Assembly (NCBI GenBank): GCA_935421135.1
Contig: OW285187.1
Coordinates: 24,676,429-24,740,428, forward strand
Direction of reading: 5' to 3'
Origin: Bugulina stolonifera
Lineage: Eukaryota > Bryozoa > Gymnolaemata > Cheilostomatida > Bugulidae
DNA: 64,000 nucleotides
Shown in pieces: positions 22,301 through 47,459 of this stretch; the stretch's first letter is position 1; the number at the start of each line of letters is the position of its first letter. The notes under the pieces were generated by a model. It had not been told where the DNA came from. It searched no databases and saw only the letters and a list, made by a program, of their open reading frames with translations. The translations under genes were made by a program, and so were the position numbers.

Positions 22301-25300
22301 AGACCCTATATAACCCTATTCTTGTACAAGGGTATAATGTATACTGACATGTTCAATCCTATTACTTCCCAGAATTGATTCTCTCAAATGTACAGCTGCG
22401 TACAACAGTTCCATATAAAATGTGCCACTTATTTTGGAGTTATGCCCTCTCGCTAAATTACCAAGGGTAAACTATTCCCAATTGTAGCAGGCTACAACTT
22501 GAACATTACAGTAGCAGAATAATAAATCTACAGTGCATGCACAATTGTCCATCTTATACAAAATCTTAACTTGCAAAGCAAGTTTGGAAATAATTGTAAC
22601 GATGTTGGTCAAATTTCTGGGTACTATGCAACTAAACAGTGAATTGTGCATTGCATTGTATAAAATAAGTTTTCGATTAACTAAGCCATAGAGGTAGGAT
22701 AGAGCCAGTACTATATAGAAAGCCAGTGAAGCCGTAAGGACCCACTTTTTTGCTTTAGACAAAGTTCCGGTTTGCACTTTTGCACGTGAATATAATTAGT
22801 TATGCCAAAGTTTTGTGCAGTAATAACTCACCCAGGACTCGTGACAAGTCATTTCACACGTAAGCTATTACTTCACAGTTTAAAATTTGTTAGCTGATGC
22901 TATGGTTTGCCATCCCCTGACGTCCCAAACGTATATTTTTTGATTTTTTTGAAATAATAATAATTACATTACTATGAACTACTACCACCACTCCTGTTAT
23001 TGCAACTTATAAATAATAATTATAATAATTAATTTGTGGTACTATTGGTAGTATGCATAGCATGTTGTTAAGCTGGTTTAAGTTTTTTTCGGTCTCGGAT
23101 TAGAACAACTAACCTGGGAGACTCAAAGCTTTTCTTAGTATTCTGGCCGGCCCTAAAGGTTTTCTGTTATTAATTTTAAATTTATAATTATAATAATAAT
23201 TATTATTATTATATTATATATTATAATATATAATATTATAATCATAATAATAATATTATATATTATAATATATTATTGTTATAACTATTATTTGTTATAA
23301 TTATTATTAAACAATTTTATTAAAAAAAAATGGAAAATGAAATGACAATAGCGTTGTTCACATTATTATCATTGTTTTTTTTAATCGTATTTGTAGTAGT
23401 GGTATATGTAATTGCTAGCTAGTGATGATCTAAATAGAGAGGTTGGAATTATTAAACTACTATCACCACCAACTACCAAAACAACCAGTAATAGTGGGAA
23501 ACAATTTTAATAGTAGTTGACAAAAGGACTTGTGAAACTTTCAGGCATGCACTTGTTTTTATTTGGTTATAAAAAGCAAGACATAATACGTTAGCATCAT
23601 AAATCATACTGATAATATTATAGATATTCATTCTTGTTGTTCATTATCAAGAATATGTTTAGCGTCATTCTCATGTTATGCGCTGTTGTAAATAAATTTA
23701 TAGGCCCTATATACATTGCCACAGTAATTATCTTATTATTGTATTATAATGTGTGCTGATGTATGATATTACGTTGAAATAATTGTGTAATAACTTTATT
23801 AACGCCTTTCCTTTTCATATTTCAAAGGATTTTTAATGCAGCTCTAAATTCTTGGATAAATGAGTCAAGAGCATTGAGACGTCTAGATTTCACACCAATC
23901 ATTTATACTCAAGACTGTGCTCCGATCACTTCGAGCTAGAGAGCTTCATAACTTTCGTTGGACGCTGGAAGTGTCTCAAGCAAGGTGTTATGCTTTCTGT
24001 ATTTGGACTTCCCTAGCCATTTGCAGGTAAAGCACCAGGTTTAGATCCTAGTTTTGTTTGGGATTCTAGTTTTTTCACTAATTAATTGTATGTTTGTTTC
24101 CCTTTCCGAACCAAATATTGAATGTTTGAACCCCAATATTCAAGTGCAATGATGTTGACAGGGTTGTTGACAAAGTAGGCTATGTAGCTTGTGGCTACAA
24201 TCGCCAATATTTTTGTACAAACTTCAATACGCTATAAATATTTGATCCTGTCCAGTGCTGAACTGTCCACTTTCGAAACATCATTTTCAAATAGCGGCAC
24301 AGTCCTCAAACTTACAGTCCAGCAGATGTCCAGTATAGTATTGTCACTTAACCCTAAAGATTCAGTAGCAGATGTCAGCGTGAATGTAGATTATTCATAT
24401 GGTAGTAATCTAGGTTGGTATTGGAATTGATGTCTCTTTTTATAGCATTTTATCTTGGAAGATGATAATTTCAGTGTTACCATAATATTTGATAGAATAG
24501 GCTATATCATCCGCATGCACGTGTCCATGTAATATATATGTACAAAGGCACAATGTATAAACATACCTATATACATGTATGTTATCATAATATATTCCTA
24601 AGTTTTGAATAATTTTTGATATTTTATTGCTACAGATCAGATGCTACTTATTCTGTTACTTTTAGAGTTTCTCAAAACTTTGTTTAGCAGGATTCATAGA
24701 ATGGGAAAGCATAACAACAACCCAACTGCTATAGGCTTTTGGGCAGATGCAAGAAAGCTGTTGATGAAGTGGTCAGTGTCCACTTTAAATGTAGCCAATT
24801 CAGCTGACTGTGACTCCAGCTCTGGTTTATTTTCTTTACAGTGGTGTAAGTGAAAAGCTCCAATACCTTCTGTTTAACATCGCTACAAACTTGTAACACT
24901 CACCCACTGAATATTCTTGGATATTCCAGGAAAAATTGCAAGAACTCAACACGGCAGTTTCTGGGGAAGTGTGCAGGTGGCTTTGGCGATCATTTGTATG
25001 TCGTAGGATGATGAAGGCCAAAAACAGAGGTGGCCTCACTTATGCTACTGATTTAGTAAAGCAGATTGTGGCTTGATGTGAGCAGGTGTTTGTTTACACA
25101 GTGTATTTCGATTCTCGACTGATGAATAGACATTTGAAACATTGAACTTTTGCTTCATTTCAATACCTGTAACATAATTTTACAATAAGTGTATCATAAA
25201 TTTTTCATTTTTCTTTGTTATTTAATTCTTTTATTGCTATGTCTATAACACTTTTTGCTAGCTTTCAATCTTGTTTGCATATATATATATTTGTCTGGTT

Positions 25301-28014
25301 ATGATAGTCATATGATTTACCATTCACAATTCTGCACTGCAGATGAAAAAACAAAAATACAATACAGTGCAATAATAGATATAATGCTTATGTAGTTGAC
25401 TTCTCATTAATTTCAATTATATCAGAAGTTGTATTTTTAATGTATCATAGATAGTTCTTAACTTGCAGAGTACTGATAGCCACAAAATATGTGATTTTGT
25501 TGAGCAAACGTTATCGATTTCGTATAGTTATAATGGATTTAATAGTAAACCGGAACTGCGTCTAAAGCAAAGAAGTGGGTCCAGACCGGCTTCACGACCG
25601 TAATAGTACTAGCGGTTGAGTACTGGCTCTATCCTACCTCTATGAACTAAGCCAATATAATTATTTACCTCCTTCATACGAGAAGCATCTCCAGCCTGAA
25701 TGTCAACCATTAGACTGTTACAAAAGTCTCTAATGGAGAGTGCACAGAAGAATAAAGCATAGGAAGTGCTAATAGCAGGAAATAGCTTCATCTGCTGAGT
25801 CTGATAGTCTAACACCTGTGGCTCCACTCTGTCAAATGGCAAAATGGTAATATGTTATATACGACCATTTACTGTATTCTCACACAGTGCTCTAACAGCA
25901 TCATATCATAGTGGATTGTTCTCCAATACTACCCAGGTATCTAGTAGGAAGTATATCATAAAAAATTTGTCACACAATGTCATACCCCTTAGAGTTTGCG
26001 GTCTGTCTCCTCACAGCGCTGTATCTGGTAGCTATTGTGGTAGCCATTGCCAAGTCATCAGCAGCAGCTTGTACTATCATCATCCTAGTAGACATCATGG
26101 AAAGGTAGGTGACCTGAGGGACAGTGTGTCTTGTATACTTACCATCAGCTGATACCTGTTGATACCTCATCAGCATGTTGGTCCGAGGAATATGGTACTG
26201 ATTGAATCTCAGGTAGCCATTGTCCACAACGTTGAATCCAAACTTGCTGTTTATATCACCTAATTCTACACCTGTAGATTAAAAGCTAGTAATAATATCA
26301 TATATAACACTGTTTGTAGCACAGCATACAACTTAACCCTGAGATTATACAAACAAGAAGTTAACATTCATTGCACAACAAATGAATACTAATAATGTAA
26401 TGTAATGTAATTCGATATAACATAACATAATGTAATATAATATAATGTAATATAATATAATATAATGTAACATAATATAATATAACATAATATAACACAA
26501 TCATGTCTACTGCTCATACCTGGCATTAGTTTGTGATCATGTAAATCTCTCAGCTGACAAATGAATCCATGCAACCCATAATTCTGACCATCAATGATGA
26601 GTTGTGCCATAACAACAGCATAGTTACATGAACAACCCACTGAAACAGAACCCTACAGATTAATGCAACTGAACTTGCAGTGCATGAACGTATAGCCCAA
26701 CAGTAGAAATAGAAGATAACTCCCATGATATTACGTCTCAATAACAATGCACATACCCACAGCGCTAACAGTCACACTACACTACAGGGTTTGGTAATAT
26801 GCTGCATAAAATGAGGATAGCCTCAACTTACATCCAGCGGGCCAAATCTTTGTAGAGGTCAAGGTTGGACTATGAATAATAAAATGCTGAGTTTCCTTAT
26901 CAAACGTCGCAGTAGTCTCTAGTCTTTTCAAATAGGTACCTGCAATGTAAGAATATGATCTGCCTGTTCATGGAATTTCTCAAAAGTTTCTATCGTGCAA
27001 TCCCACATCATTCCTGCCTCTAAAATCTGTATGTTATTCAATCTCTCCGGATTTCAAAACTAATGTTACTGAAATCATCTGTATGTCTGTGATTCAAAAG
27101 AACATGATCTTATACGAGTCTCTATAATATGTTAGAGTGTGCAGAAAGTTGCAGTTATGGTGCTTTAGTACTTAAATACATGTACAAATACAATGCAAGT
27201 TTTACTTACCGTGTCCAATTTCTGTCTGTGCATAGGTTCCGATTATCTCTAGATTCTCTGCTAAAGGTAGAAATCTAGCAATCTGTTCATCTGTACACTG
27301 AGTTTGAATGGTTGGTATAAATAGCACATGATGTACACCTAATGGAAAGACTGGCCCAACAAACACTGCCCTGAAAATATGAAAACAATACTCCTAATAA
27401 AAAGCACATTAACCATGACTGTTTCCAATATGTATAGCCCTTTATGGCCAGATTTCAGTGCCAAGGTTCAACATGATCTGTTAAACATACCTACGGCATA
27501 CCTACATGTAGAATGTAGTAAAATAGAATGTAGCAAGCCTAGAATTCTTACTCTTTGAAGAAATTTTGAGCACCAGATAGTTTGTCCAGTGGATCACTGT
27601 ATTTGTACTGCTTGAGACGTTGAACATATGCAGAATATATACGCATTGCTTCAGAGTAACACGCGTCTCTGTCCATAGTAGAAAACTTTTCTGCTATGGT
27701 GAAATCTGGATCTTCAATCGCTCTCTTATCTGAAATCATGATTTTACTAAACAAGATAAATTGCAACAATGCCAAGATTTGATCAACAACAAGTTATTCC
27801 ATCCAAATAGTGAACTTGCATTTTGTCAACAATACATAGGTTGTAGACTAAATAAATGTAAATGTGTTTCTACTTGCTTCCAATTAGAATAATTGAACTC
27901 ACATGCAAGACGGCGGATATGCATCCCATCTCTCCCGAATATTTGCAGAGTAACATTGTCTGGGTTAAAAGTTCCAGCAAGTCGTTCTTTGTCAAGGTCT
28001 GGATTTGGTGGCAT
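19354..28014 (-). CDS. ACOX1: Peroxisomal acyl-coenzyme A oxidase 1 (13 exons, complete)
   Basis: FAD enzyme for the first step of peroxisomal beta-oxidation, turning acyl-CoA into trans-2-enoyl-CoA and hydrogen peroxide. Exons in transcription order: 28014-27903, 27729-27552, 27370-27210, 26939-26832, 26639-26520, 26271-25986, 25828-25669, 21985-21795, 21337-21179, 20875-20773, 20302-20156, 19848-19642, 19416-19354. All phases close, giving 664 residues against 660 in human. It starts [11 protein letters not shown], keeps [12 protein letters not shown] and the CGGHGYS region, and has the catalytic-base glutamate in TYEGENTVM (E427, matching human E421). It ends in SKL, the type-1 peroxisomal signal. 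An acceptor-like TTTAG directly precedes the ATG, so a 5' UTR exon lies upstream. Intron 7 (21986-25668) contains a P-like transposon. Confidence 0.95.
21450..21515. repeat. Fragment of the 12078 repeat family in ACOX1 intron 8
   Basis: About 65 bases match the interior of the element at 12078: AGTTGCCTTCTCTATAT, then GGTTG-C-CCCTTACCC and AACCCCAACCACAAAC. The terminal repeats are absent. A weaker partial match (GCCTTCTCTAT, GCTGGTT) is at 57533. Confidence 0.6.
22687..25644 (+). mobile_element. P-element-superfamily DNA transposon in ACOX1 intron 7
   Basis: The ends are 26-bp exact inverted repeats starting CATAGAGGTAGG (22687-22712 and 25619-25644). Weaker inverted similarity continues inward to about 22770 and 25548. 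The direct repeat AACTAAGC flanks both sides exactly (22679-22686 and 25645-25652). An 8-bp duplication is the P-element hallmark. The interior carries a transposase-like remnant on the plus strand, opposite to ACOX1, plus a very AT-rich stretch at 23160-23330. The right end lies 24 bases from ACOX1 exon 7. Confidence 0.75.
24641..24853 (+). pseudogene. P-element/THAP9-like transposase C-terminal fragment
   Basis: The frame reads [20 protein letters not shown] and on through a short helix (FWADARKLL). This resembles the NLFxxIRxRGGxNxNPTxxxF block near the C-terminus of P/THAP9-type transposases, as I remember it. A second fragment near 23825-23940 ([18 protein letters not shown]) may be the upstream block usually reading FFDxLNSR. 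No long open frame links them, so the copy is probably inactive or has introns I could not resolve. Confidence 0.55.
26391..26505. repeat. Pentanucleotide-type AT repeat in ACOX1 intron 5
   Basis: Degenerate run of TAATG/TAATA/TAACA units between ACOX1 exons 6 and 5. Low complexity. Confidence 0.85.
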
Positions 28015-30933
28015 TCTAAAGACTGTGAGAAATATTAATACAATCAATACATCCACCATTGATTCTATCATATGAGAAAATAGTAGTGCCAATAACTAGT
28101 TATGTTATGAGTCAATCCTTTAAAAAAAAAGGTTTACAAGACAATATTGGCTTCACTGTTTCTAAGTTTGTTTATGAAAATGAAGGGTACCTAACAGCAT
28201 TTGACATTAGGGTGAGATGAAGAACTTGAAATACAAATACAAAATCAAGCAGAATCAGGGTGAATCGACAATCCTCTCTGCAGTGAGTTAGCCTGGCTAT
28301 ATATTTTCAATGTCTAAATCAGACTAGAAAAGAATTTTAGAAAAAGTTGATTTTGTATAAAGATAGAATCCAGCAGTCAAACTAGCTTTCATTTACACCT
28401 TGTTTGATTCTTCTTTGTGAAAGAAATCCTTTGCTTGGTTTCTCTGGTGAAAATGGGGAGATTCAACAATAGAATAGGACAGCTTATGATAACAGTGCAA
28501 ATGCCTAACAGAAATACAGTGTAGGGCATACTGATAATTCCATGTCTATTATTGTACTTACTACCAAAGTTCTTTGATAATTCTCGTAACTTTGTTACTA
28601 CTCCTCATAGAGGTAGCCTACCTCTATGCTACTCCTACTCCTTGTTTGCTACCATTAACCTTTGAACAGAAAGTCCCAAGTGTCCCAAGTACTTTCAGTT
28701 TGAGTATGATATGTAGAAGTATTCTTATACTGTTGATATAATGTATTCAATTAAAAATTACAGATATCATTGTTATCTAAGCTCCGCCCACCCAAAAGTT
28801 CAGAAAAGGAAAGCACGTTGGAAGAGGACAACTTCTTATTATGGTTAATAACAGCTCATTGAGTGCCATTTTTCTTTTAGCCCTATATCAAACCCCAATG
28901 AAGAACATATTATTATATAACATGCGTGAAAAGGTTGATCCATAAAGTTTCTTGACTTGGAGTACTTGATCAGATAGGCAACCTGAATTTGGTGCTCTTG
29001 ATTTTCAATTCAAATCACTCTAACAGGATTGTTCTTACAGTCAAATTTTCAAACTGCCAGAATTTTGCACTAGTACAGGCTCAAGGAAAAATAATTATGC
29101 TTTTTTTATAATATCAATTATGATAATGCAATCTTGAAATATAATCTATAATAAAAAAGACAAGTTGAAGTAATAACCAGTAGTGCATATAGTTAGGATT
29201 AAACTGTAGTTGCATCAAGGTACAACATATACTCTGTAACTAGTAGCTGAATAAAATGTTACTTACAGAACTGGCTGTACAGACAAATTTTGTCACTTGA
29301 AAATACCTGCAAGTGCAATACTTTACCAGTGAAGATGCAACATACTGGCACTGAATAGCTCCTGTGTTTTTAAATGTGAACTATTTGTGCAGAATCCAAA
29401 ATAGGCAATAAATTTTGCCTTACCTTTATTATTTCTGTCTACAGAATAGTATATTAATACCTTCTAGAGTACATGCTGCATGCCGTGCCAAATTACAAGT
29501 ACTTGTATTGGGATTGAGATGTGCACTTTGTCCTGCTGGGGCATGACATTACACAGCACAAAATCAATGCCACCCACTATACAAACATTACAAGCTGCCT
29601 TCTGCAAACCATGTAGTCATTATTGTATACAATAAAAGAACATTTTGCACCCCTTACTAAAACATAAAGTGATAGCAATAATTGGTGCCCAGGTGTCAAG
29701 CAATTACATTAGTTACAAAGATGGCGAAATATAGACCTGAGGGTCACAGGTTAAACTCCCACACATTCCCCGTTGTAGGAGCTGAGCTCCCAGTGGAAGA
29801 GCTCAGCTCCTTTCACTCATATAAGCTTCAGAGGTTTCTTGAATATGACGGTTGAATGCACTTTACATTCTATTGCATATGCAGTAACCAAAACTCTAAA
29901 GTGATTTCTATCAGTTGTATTGCAGTATTACAATTTTTAGCATATTGCACTACCTCAAAAAAACACAAACATGTGCTCAATAGGGTAACACTATTTATGA
30001 AAAGTGAGTACACATCACTGTAATAGTAGCGTCAGGTGCAAGATGCATTATGAGGGGGGGGGGGGAGGGGCTACAAGTACACCTATTATACCAACTTAGA
30101 TTTTGTTGTATGCTACACAGATGTACAGTATACAAATGGACAGTGTTATTAAAAATGTAAATACTGCAGTAAACATGTTCAACAGTACCTGTGTATAGTA
30201 TATTAAGGTACAGAATAATAATATGCTGTATGGTATTATACAGTACCACAGGTGAATGTAAATCCATCTTGAAGAGATTGGAAGGGCCCTAAAATAACTG
30301 TGGAACTATCTTGGATTACTGTATTTATATTTATATTAATAGCAGTTATAAATATGGAATTTATTATTTATCCAAATATTAAATCTGTACAGTCTGTGAT
30401 AGCACATAAAAATATAATTATTATTGGAATAACATAATATAAAAAGTAATTACAATTACATAAAATAAATATGTACAAAGTATCTGTCTAGAGTCTACAT
30501 ATAATACCATAATTATATTGTAACAACTTTTAGAGGTTCAATTTTTGAACAAAGCAAAAATGTTTCTTAATATTTTAGAAAGTTGTTGAAAAACAATCTT
30601 ACAAACACAGTAAAAGATAAAATAAAATACATACAATATTGTGACTCATTTTGTTTCATCATGAATATTATTTAGAGAGATCAGACAGAATGCAACAAAA
30701 CCTTTCTACCTTTAGGTAGCTGGTGTTCAACAAAATGAAAACACCATTCATCTATAAAACACAAATTACAACACAGAGAGAGTTACACCATGTGAAATAA
30801 CGTCAGACTAGTTTCTGTTCCAGTGATTTAGCCAGTTAATTCACAGTAAGAGAGGAGCCCATTCAATACAACACACTGTTATTCTATTGCACATGTTAAA
30901 TTATACTGGTACCCATTTAATTATGCTAAAAAC
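28015..30933. other. Intergenic between SIK1/2 3' end and ACOX1 5' end
   Basis: Both genes read leftward, so this holds the SIK1/2-type 3' UTR on the right and the ACOX1 promoter and probable 5' UTR exon on the left. It includes a poly-G run at 30054-30070 and the hairpin at 29777. I see no other gene. Confidence 0.55.
29777..29811. repeat. Perfect 13-bp hairpin upstream of ACOX1
   Basis: AGGAGCTGAGCTC (29777-29789) and its exact reverse complement (29799-29811) are separated by nine bases. A B-box-like AGGTTAAACTCC sits about 25 bases before it, so it may belong to a worn SINE. Confidence 0.75.
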
Positions 30934-43963
<13,030 letters not shown>

Positions 43964-45369
43964 TGTGTCTCTTGTTGTCTCCAGTTTATGGAAAATGTTA
44001 TATGTGTTGCTGTAAACTAGTACCAGACATCGAGTCAGATGTTCTGCTCAAGGGTACAGCTGTCGTCAAGTGTCTTGTCTGTGTATCTGCCATCGAGCTT
44101 GATTCAGAGCAACTGATCCCTCGATGGTTACAATACAGTACTGATTCGCTGTTGATTGATAGCGGATGGAGAACGTACTTCATGTTTGACCCATTTCGTA
44201 CCGACGTCAATATGACGTCACCACACAATATTTTCGTGTGTATAAAGTTAGATTTGAGCGTGGCAGAAAACAAGCCACCATTGGTTGTTTAGGAATTGAC
44301 GTCAATAGAAGACCGTAGATCTTCTATTGGCTGTGAGCCAGAGCACGTGGAATTTCCTTGCCCAGCACCTTAGTGAGATTTTGAGCAGATGATTCCAAAG
44401 AAACAAACTAAGTTACATGTAGTTTACCACTTGCAATGCATTGGGCTTTGGTGCTGGGCAACGCCCATCAAAGAATAACACTCAATAACTGCACACGGTA
44501 ATCAAAGATTTGCTGTAACTATGCCATAAATTAATCTCTTTCGCAAATGAGAGACAGAGAGGTGAACAATATTTACCAACGCACAGCAACATACTGCTAA
44601 TCGAGATAGAAAGTTGCCTTCCCTCTAGCCAAGAAAGATGACAACTCCATAAAACTATAACCAGTAAGATCAATGTCTAATGTGTCTATGGTCTCATGTT
44701 CTGCCCTGTGTGCTACAAACACATACTACTACTACAATACTGTACCGCTCAAACCGTAGTTATTTTTGTTAGTGGAATTATACAGACTAAAAGGCACAAC
44801 AATTTTATTTCTTGGAATAATGCTCGCATGTGAGATAACCTGTCTCGGTTCAAGTTAGATTTTGAACTTGCAGCAGTTGAAAACTGGATTCCCAACAAAA
44901 TCCGTCTACGTAGCATTTTGGTGATTATTGAAAGAACTGAGCATTCAAAGGTCTAAGGCCAATTACCTACATTTGCTTGCTTTGCTGTCACAAGTACTAC
45001 TACTACAACACCCATACCTATTATACCCCAATAATCAAATACTGTATTATAGTAACATACAAACTTACATTTGAAAATAACTGCAGACCAGCATGTTATA
45101 CATGTATAAAAACTAGATTGGTCCCTAATTAGCACAAAGGGCCAGGTTATAAAGACATTATACATGTATTCAAGCTGGGTTCACACATAATAATACCCAC
45201 AATGCACAGGTATTTCTTACTATATGAATTAAACAGTAGCAGTAGTTTCTGGAAATTGTGTTTGATGCATTAAAATACAATATCATATATCTAAATATTA
45301 TGAGGATTATACATGCTAAATGCATGTATGAAAAGCAACATGTAGCAACAACACAACTACAGTATTATC
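43964..45369. other. Intergenic between mL41 3' end and SIK1/2 5' end
   Basis: Contains the SIK1/2-type promoter region with its CRE cluster, a 10-bp inverted pair GCCCAGCACC/GGTGCTGGGC (near 44362 and 44450) and a short palindrome CAATAGAAGA...TCTTCTATTG at 44303-44330. Open frames on both strands here look accidental. Confidence 0.55.
44202..44304. promoter_or_regulatory. Cluster of cAMP response elements upstream of the SIK1/2-type gene
   Basis: Two perfect TGACGTCA palindromes (44213-44220 and 44297-44304) and one single-mismatch copy CGACGTCA (44202-44209). They lie about 240-340 bases upstream of the minus-strand ATG at 43963. A CCAAT-type box (ATTGGCT on plus, near 44325-44331) and an E-box CACGTG (near 44344) are adjacent. 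CREB binds this 8-mer, and vertebrate SIK1 is a known CREB target. The promoter role here is inferred from position. Confidence 0.6.
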
Positions 45370-46678
45370 TCAAACATTTTTCTTATACTCTTTCACCCAG
45401 TCATCCTGGTAGTTATCCTGATATAGCTCATCTGGTGTGTGCTTGGGTTGAGTACAAACACTTTCATCTACACCATAAGAAACGTAGGGTTTTAGCTGCA
45501 ATATACAATGTAGAGCACATACATCAATAATGCAGTTAATTTGCAAACTTTTGATACATTTCTTACGCAGATCCATATAAGTAACAAATAACAGAAAGTA
45601 GAAGCTGATTTTCATACCTTAAATTCTTTCAGATCAGGAACAATAAACTCAGGGATCATTTCTGGAACGACTTCTTTTATCTCCCTATCTTTGGCATAGT
45701 CATAGTATTTGAGTACAGCTGGGTTGAATTGGGCCCCTAAGAAAAGGATAGTGTGATGAAATTGCTGTGAATTGATACAATTTACTTGAAAAAACACATG
45801 AACTACTGATATGACTATTACACATTGTAATTATATGAAACCTGCTAATACTAGTAGAAAATCATACTGCATTGTAAAGAATTGCAAATGTGCATTATTC
45901 AGAATTGTCTTCCCACAGCACATATGATGTGGTGAGAGAAGATAACTTCAACAAATAACATCTAATATTCCATAAGATCAACATCGAAACAGGTGTTTGC
46001 TGTTCATGTGTTTAATCCACAGCTCTAACATGAATTATCAAATCATTTTAGCTGTGATTTGATGGTGATTAGTTTAGCCACCTTTTCAGACGTAGACATC
46101 ACTGAAATACTGAAACCTTGTGATCTCTTACACCAACATACAAATGTTCCCATTTCTAAGATAAATAGCTACACACTAAAAGAACTGAAATAACCACTAA
46201 TGAACTTGAAATAGCCCTCAACTAAAATATGGGTCACCCACTTTTGTTTAGAGTGAAATGTTGTACCTGCACTAGACATGAAGAAATGAACCCACAGGCT
46301 ATGCTCAGCAAAATGCTTAGCATAGAACAACATAAGTTACCATGCTAATCATTACACACAAGAAATAGGGAACTTACTTTCTTCAGCTATCATAGCAGCT
46401 AGATCAGCATTTCCACCCCGCTTCAAACCCTCTGTTGTTTCATTAACATCTTTAACAGTCATAGGATATCTCTTATCATAGGGAATACGTGATTTCTTCC
46501 CACCCTGTCCACGCCAATAATTAGGCCTTCGCCCTACTCTCCTAATGTTCTCATACGGCCATTTTTCATAGCCTTTGTTCAAACTATCTGTAGTTGATAG
46601 TGCTCTAGCAGACACACCAGAGTGAATTTTCACACAGTGACGGCATAGTGCAAAGCTAAGGGCTGAACTCAGCATCAT
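45370..46678 (-). CDS. MRPL41: Mitochondrial large ribosomal subunit protein mL41 (3 exons)
   Basis: Structural protein of the mitochondrial 39S subunit. Exons in transcription order: 46678-46378, 45736-45618, 45495-45370, giving 181 residues with all phases closed. The family core is VVPEMIPEFIVPDL followed by LKPYVSY across the exon 2/3 junction, matching animal L41. The N-terminus (MMLSSALSFALCRH...) is basic and looks like a mitochondrial presequence. A lysine/arginine-rich stretch (about residues 45-75) comes before the core. The protein is longer than human L41 (137 residues), and the middle (about 75-115) does not match any L41 I remember. TTTGTAG one base before the ATG suggests a 5' UTR intron. 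It lies between the two SIK genes. Confidence 0.83.
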
Positions 46679-47459
46679 TCTACAAAAAGAGGAATGCCAT
46701 GTAATCTTAAGCTAGGAGCCAGTAAGGTCCCTAAACTTGTGACCATTACCACACTACCAATTATTCGGTATGTTACAAACAGTGGGATTCTCAATGGATT
46801 AGAGTACTGCTTGATTATAATATTCACATATTAAAACAGAACAAAAACTCCACAGGAATATTGACCATTCGCTAAAAAACAACACCCTCACCGCTAAATT
46901 TGAGTGAAGAAAAAATACTAAACATAATCGATTTTCAATACCTTGTTGTTCAGCAAATAAATAATCAAAATTTGTAGCATACCGCTGACAGATTAATGAA
47001 CAACTCACAACAGGCGCACTAATCAATATTTTCAACAACTTCTCACACTAGACCACCGAGTTGCACAATGGGTATATGCCTCTTAGTAATTTATTATGGG
47101 CACTTAGAACCAATGGTATACAGCGCTCAAACCAAAGGGTGGCACAAGTAAATTAGCTTGTCTATGGATGCTCAGTGATGTCAATGCCAACATTCATATC
47201 TCTGATTGCTCTGGTTAAAAAGCTGCTTTAGTGGATATTTGCTTGAACATTCATTGATTGGCCTATTGCCGAAAAGTGTGCTGGCATTGAGTGGATCTTC
47301 CCATATGCAGTACTTTGTTATTCCTTGAAATAACTTCATCGGCAGGTTACCATGTTGATAGTGTTCCTGAATTGCCCTCTGCATTTTTTTATATTTATTG
47401 TACTTTTAAGTAGTGCTGCATGGTGTTTCGGTATCATTCAGCTTTGTTGTTTTTTTCTT

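Noticed and set aside
43998..44292. Paired open frames on both strands upstream of SIK1/2
   Set aside because: No recognisable protein, and the region carries promoter-type motifs; the frames look accidental.
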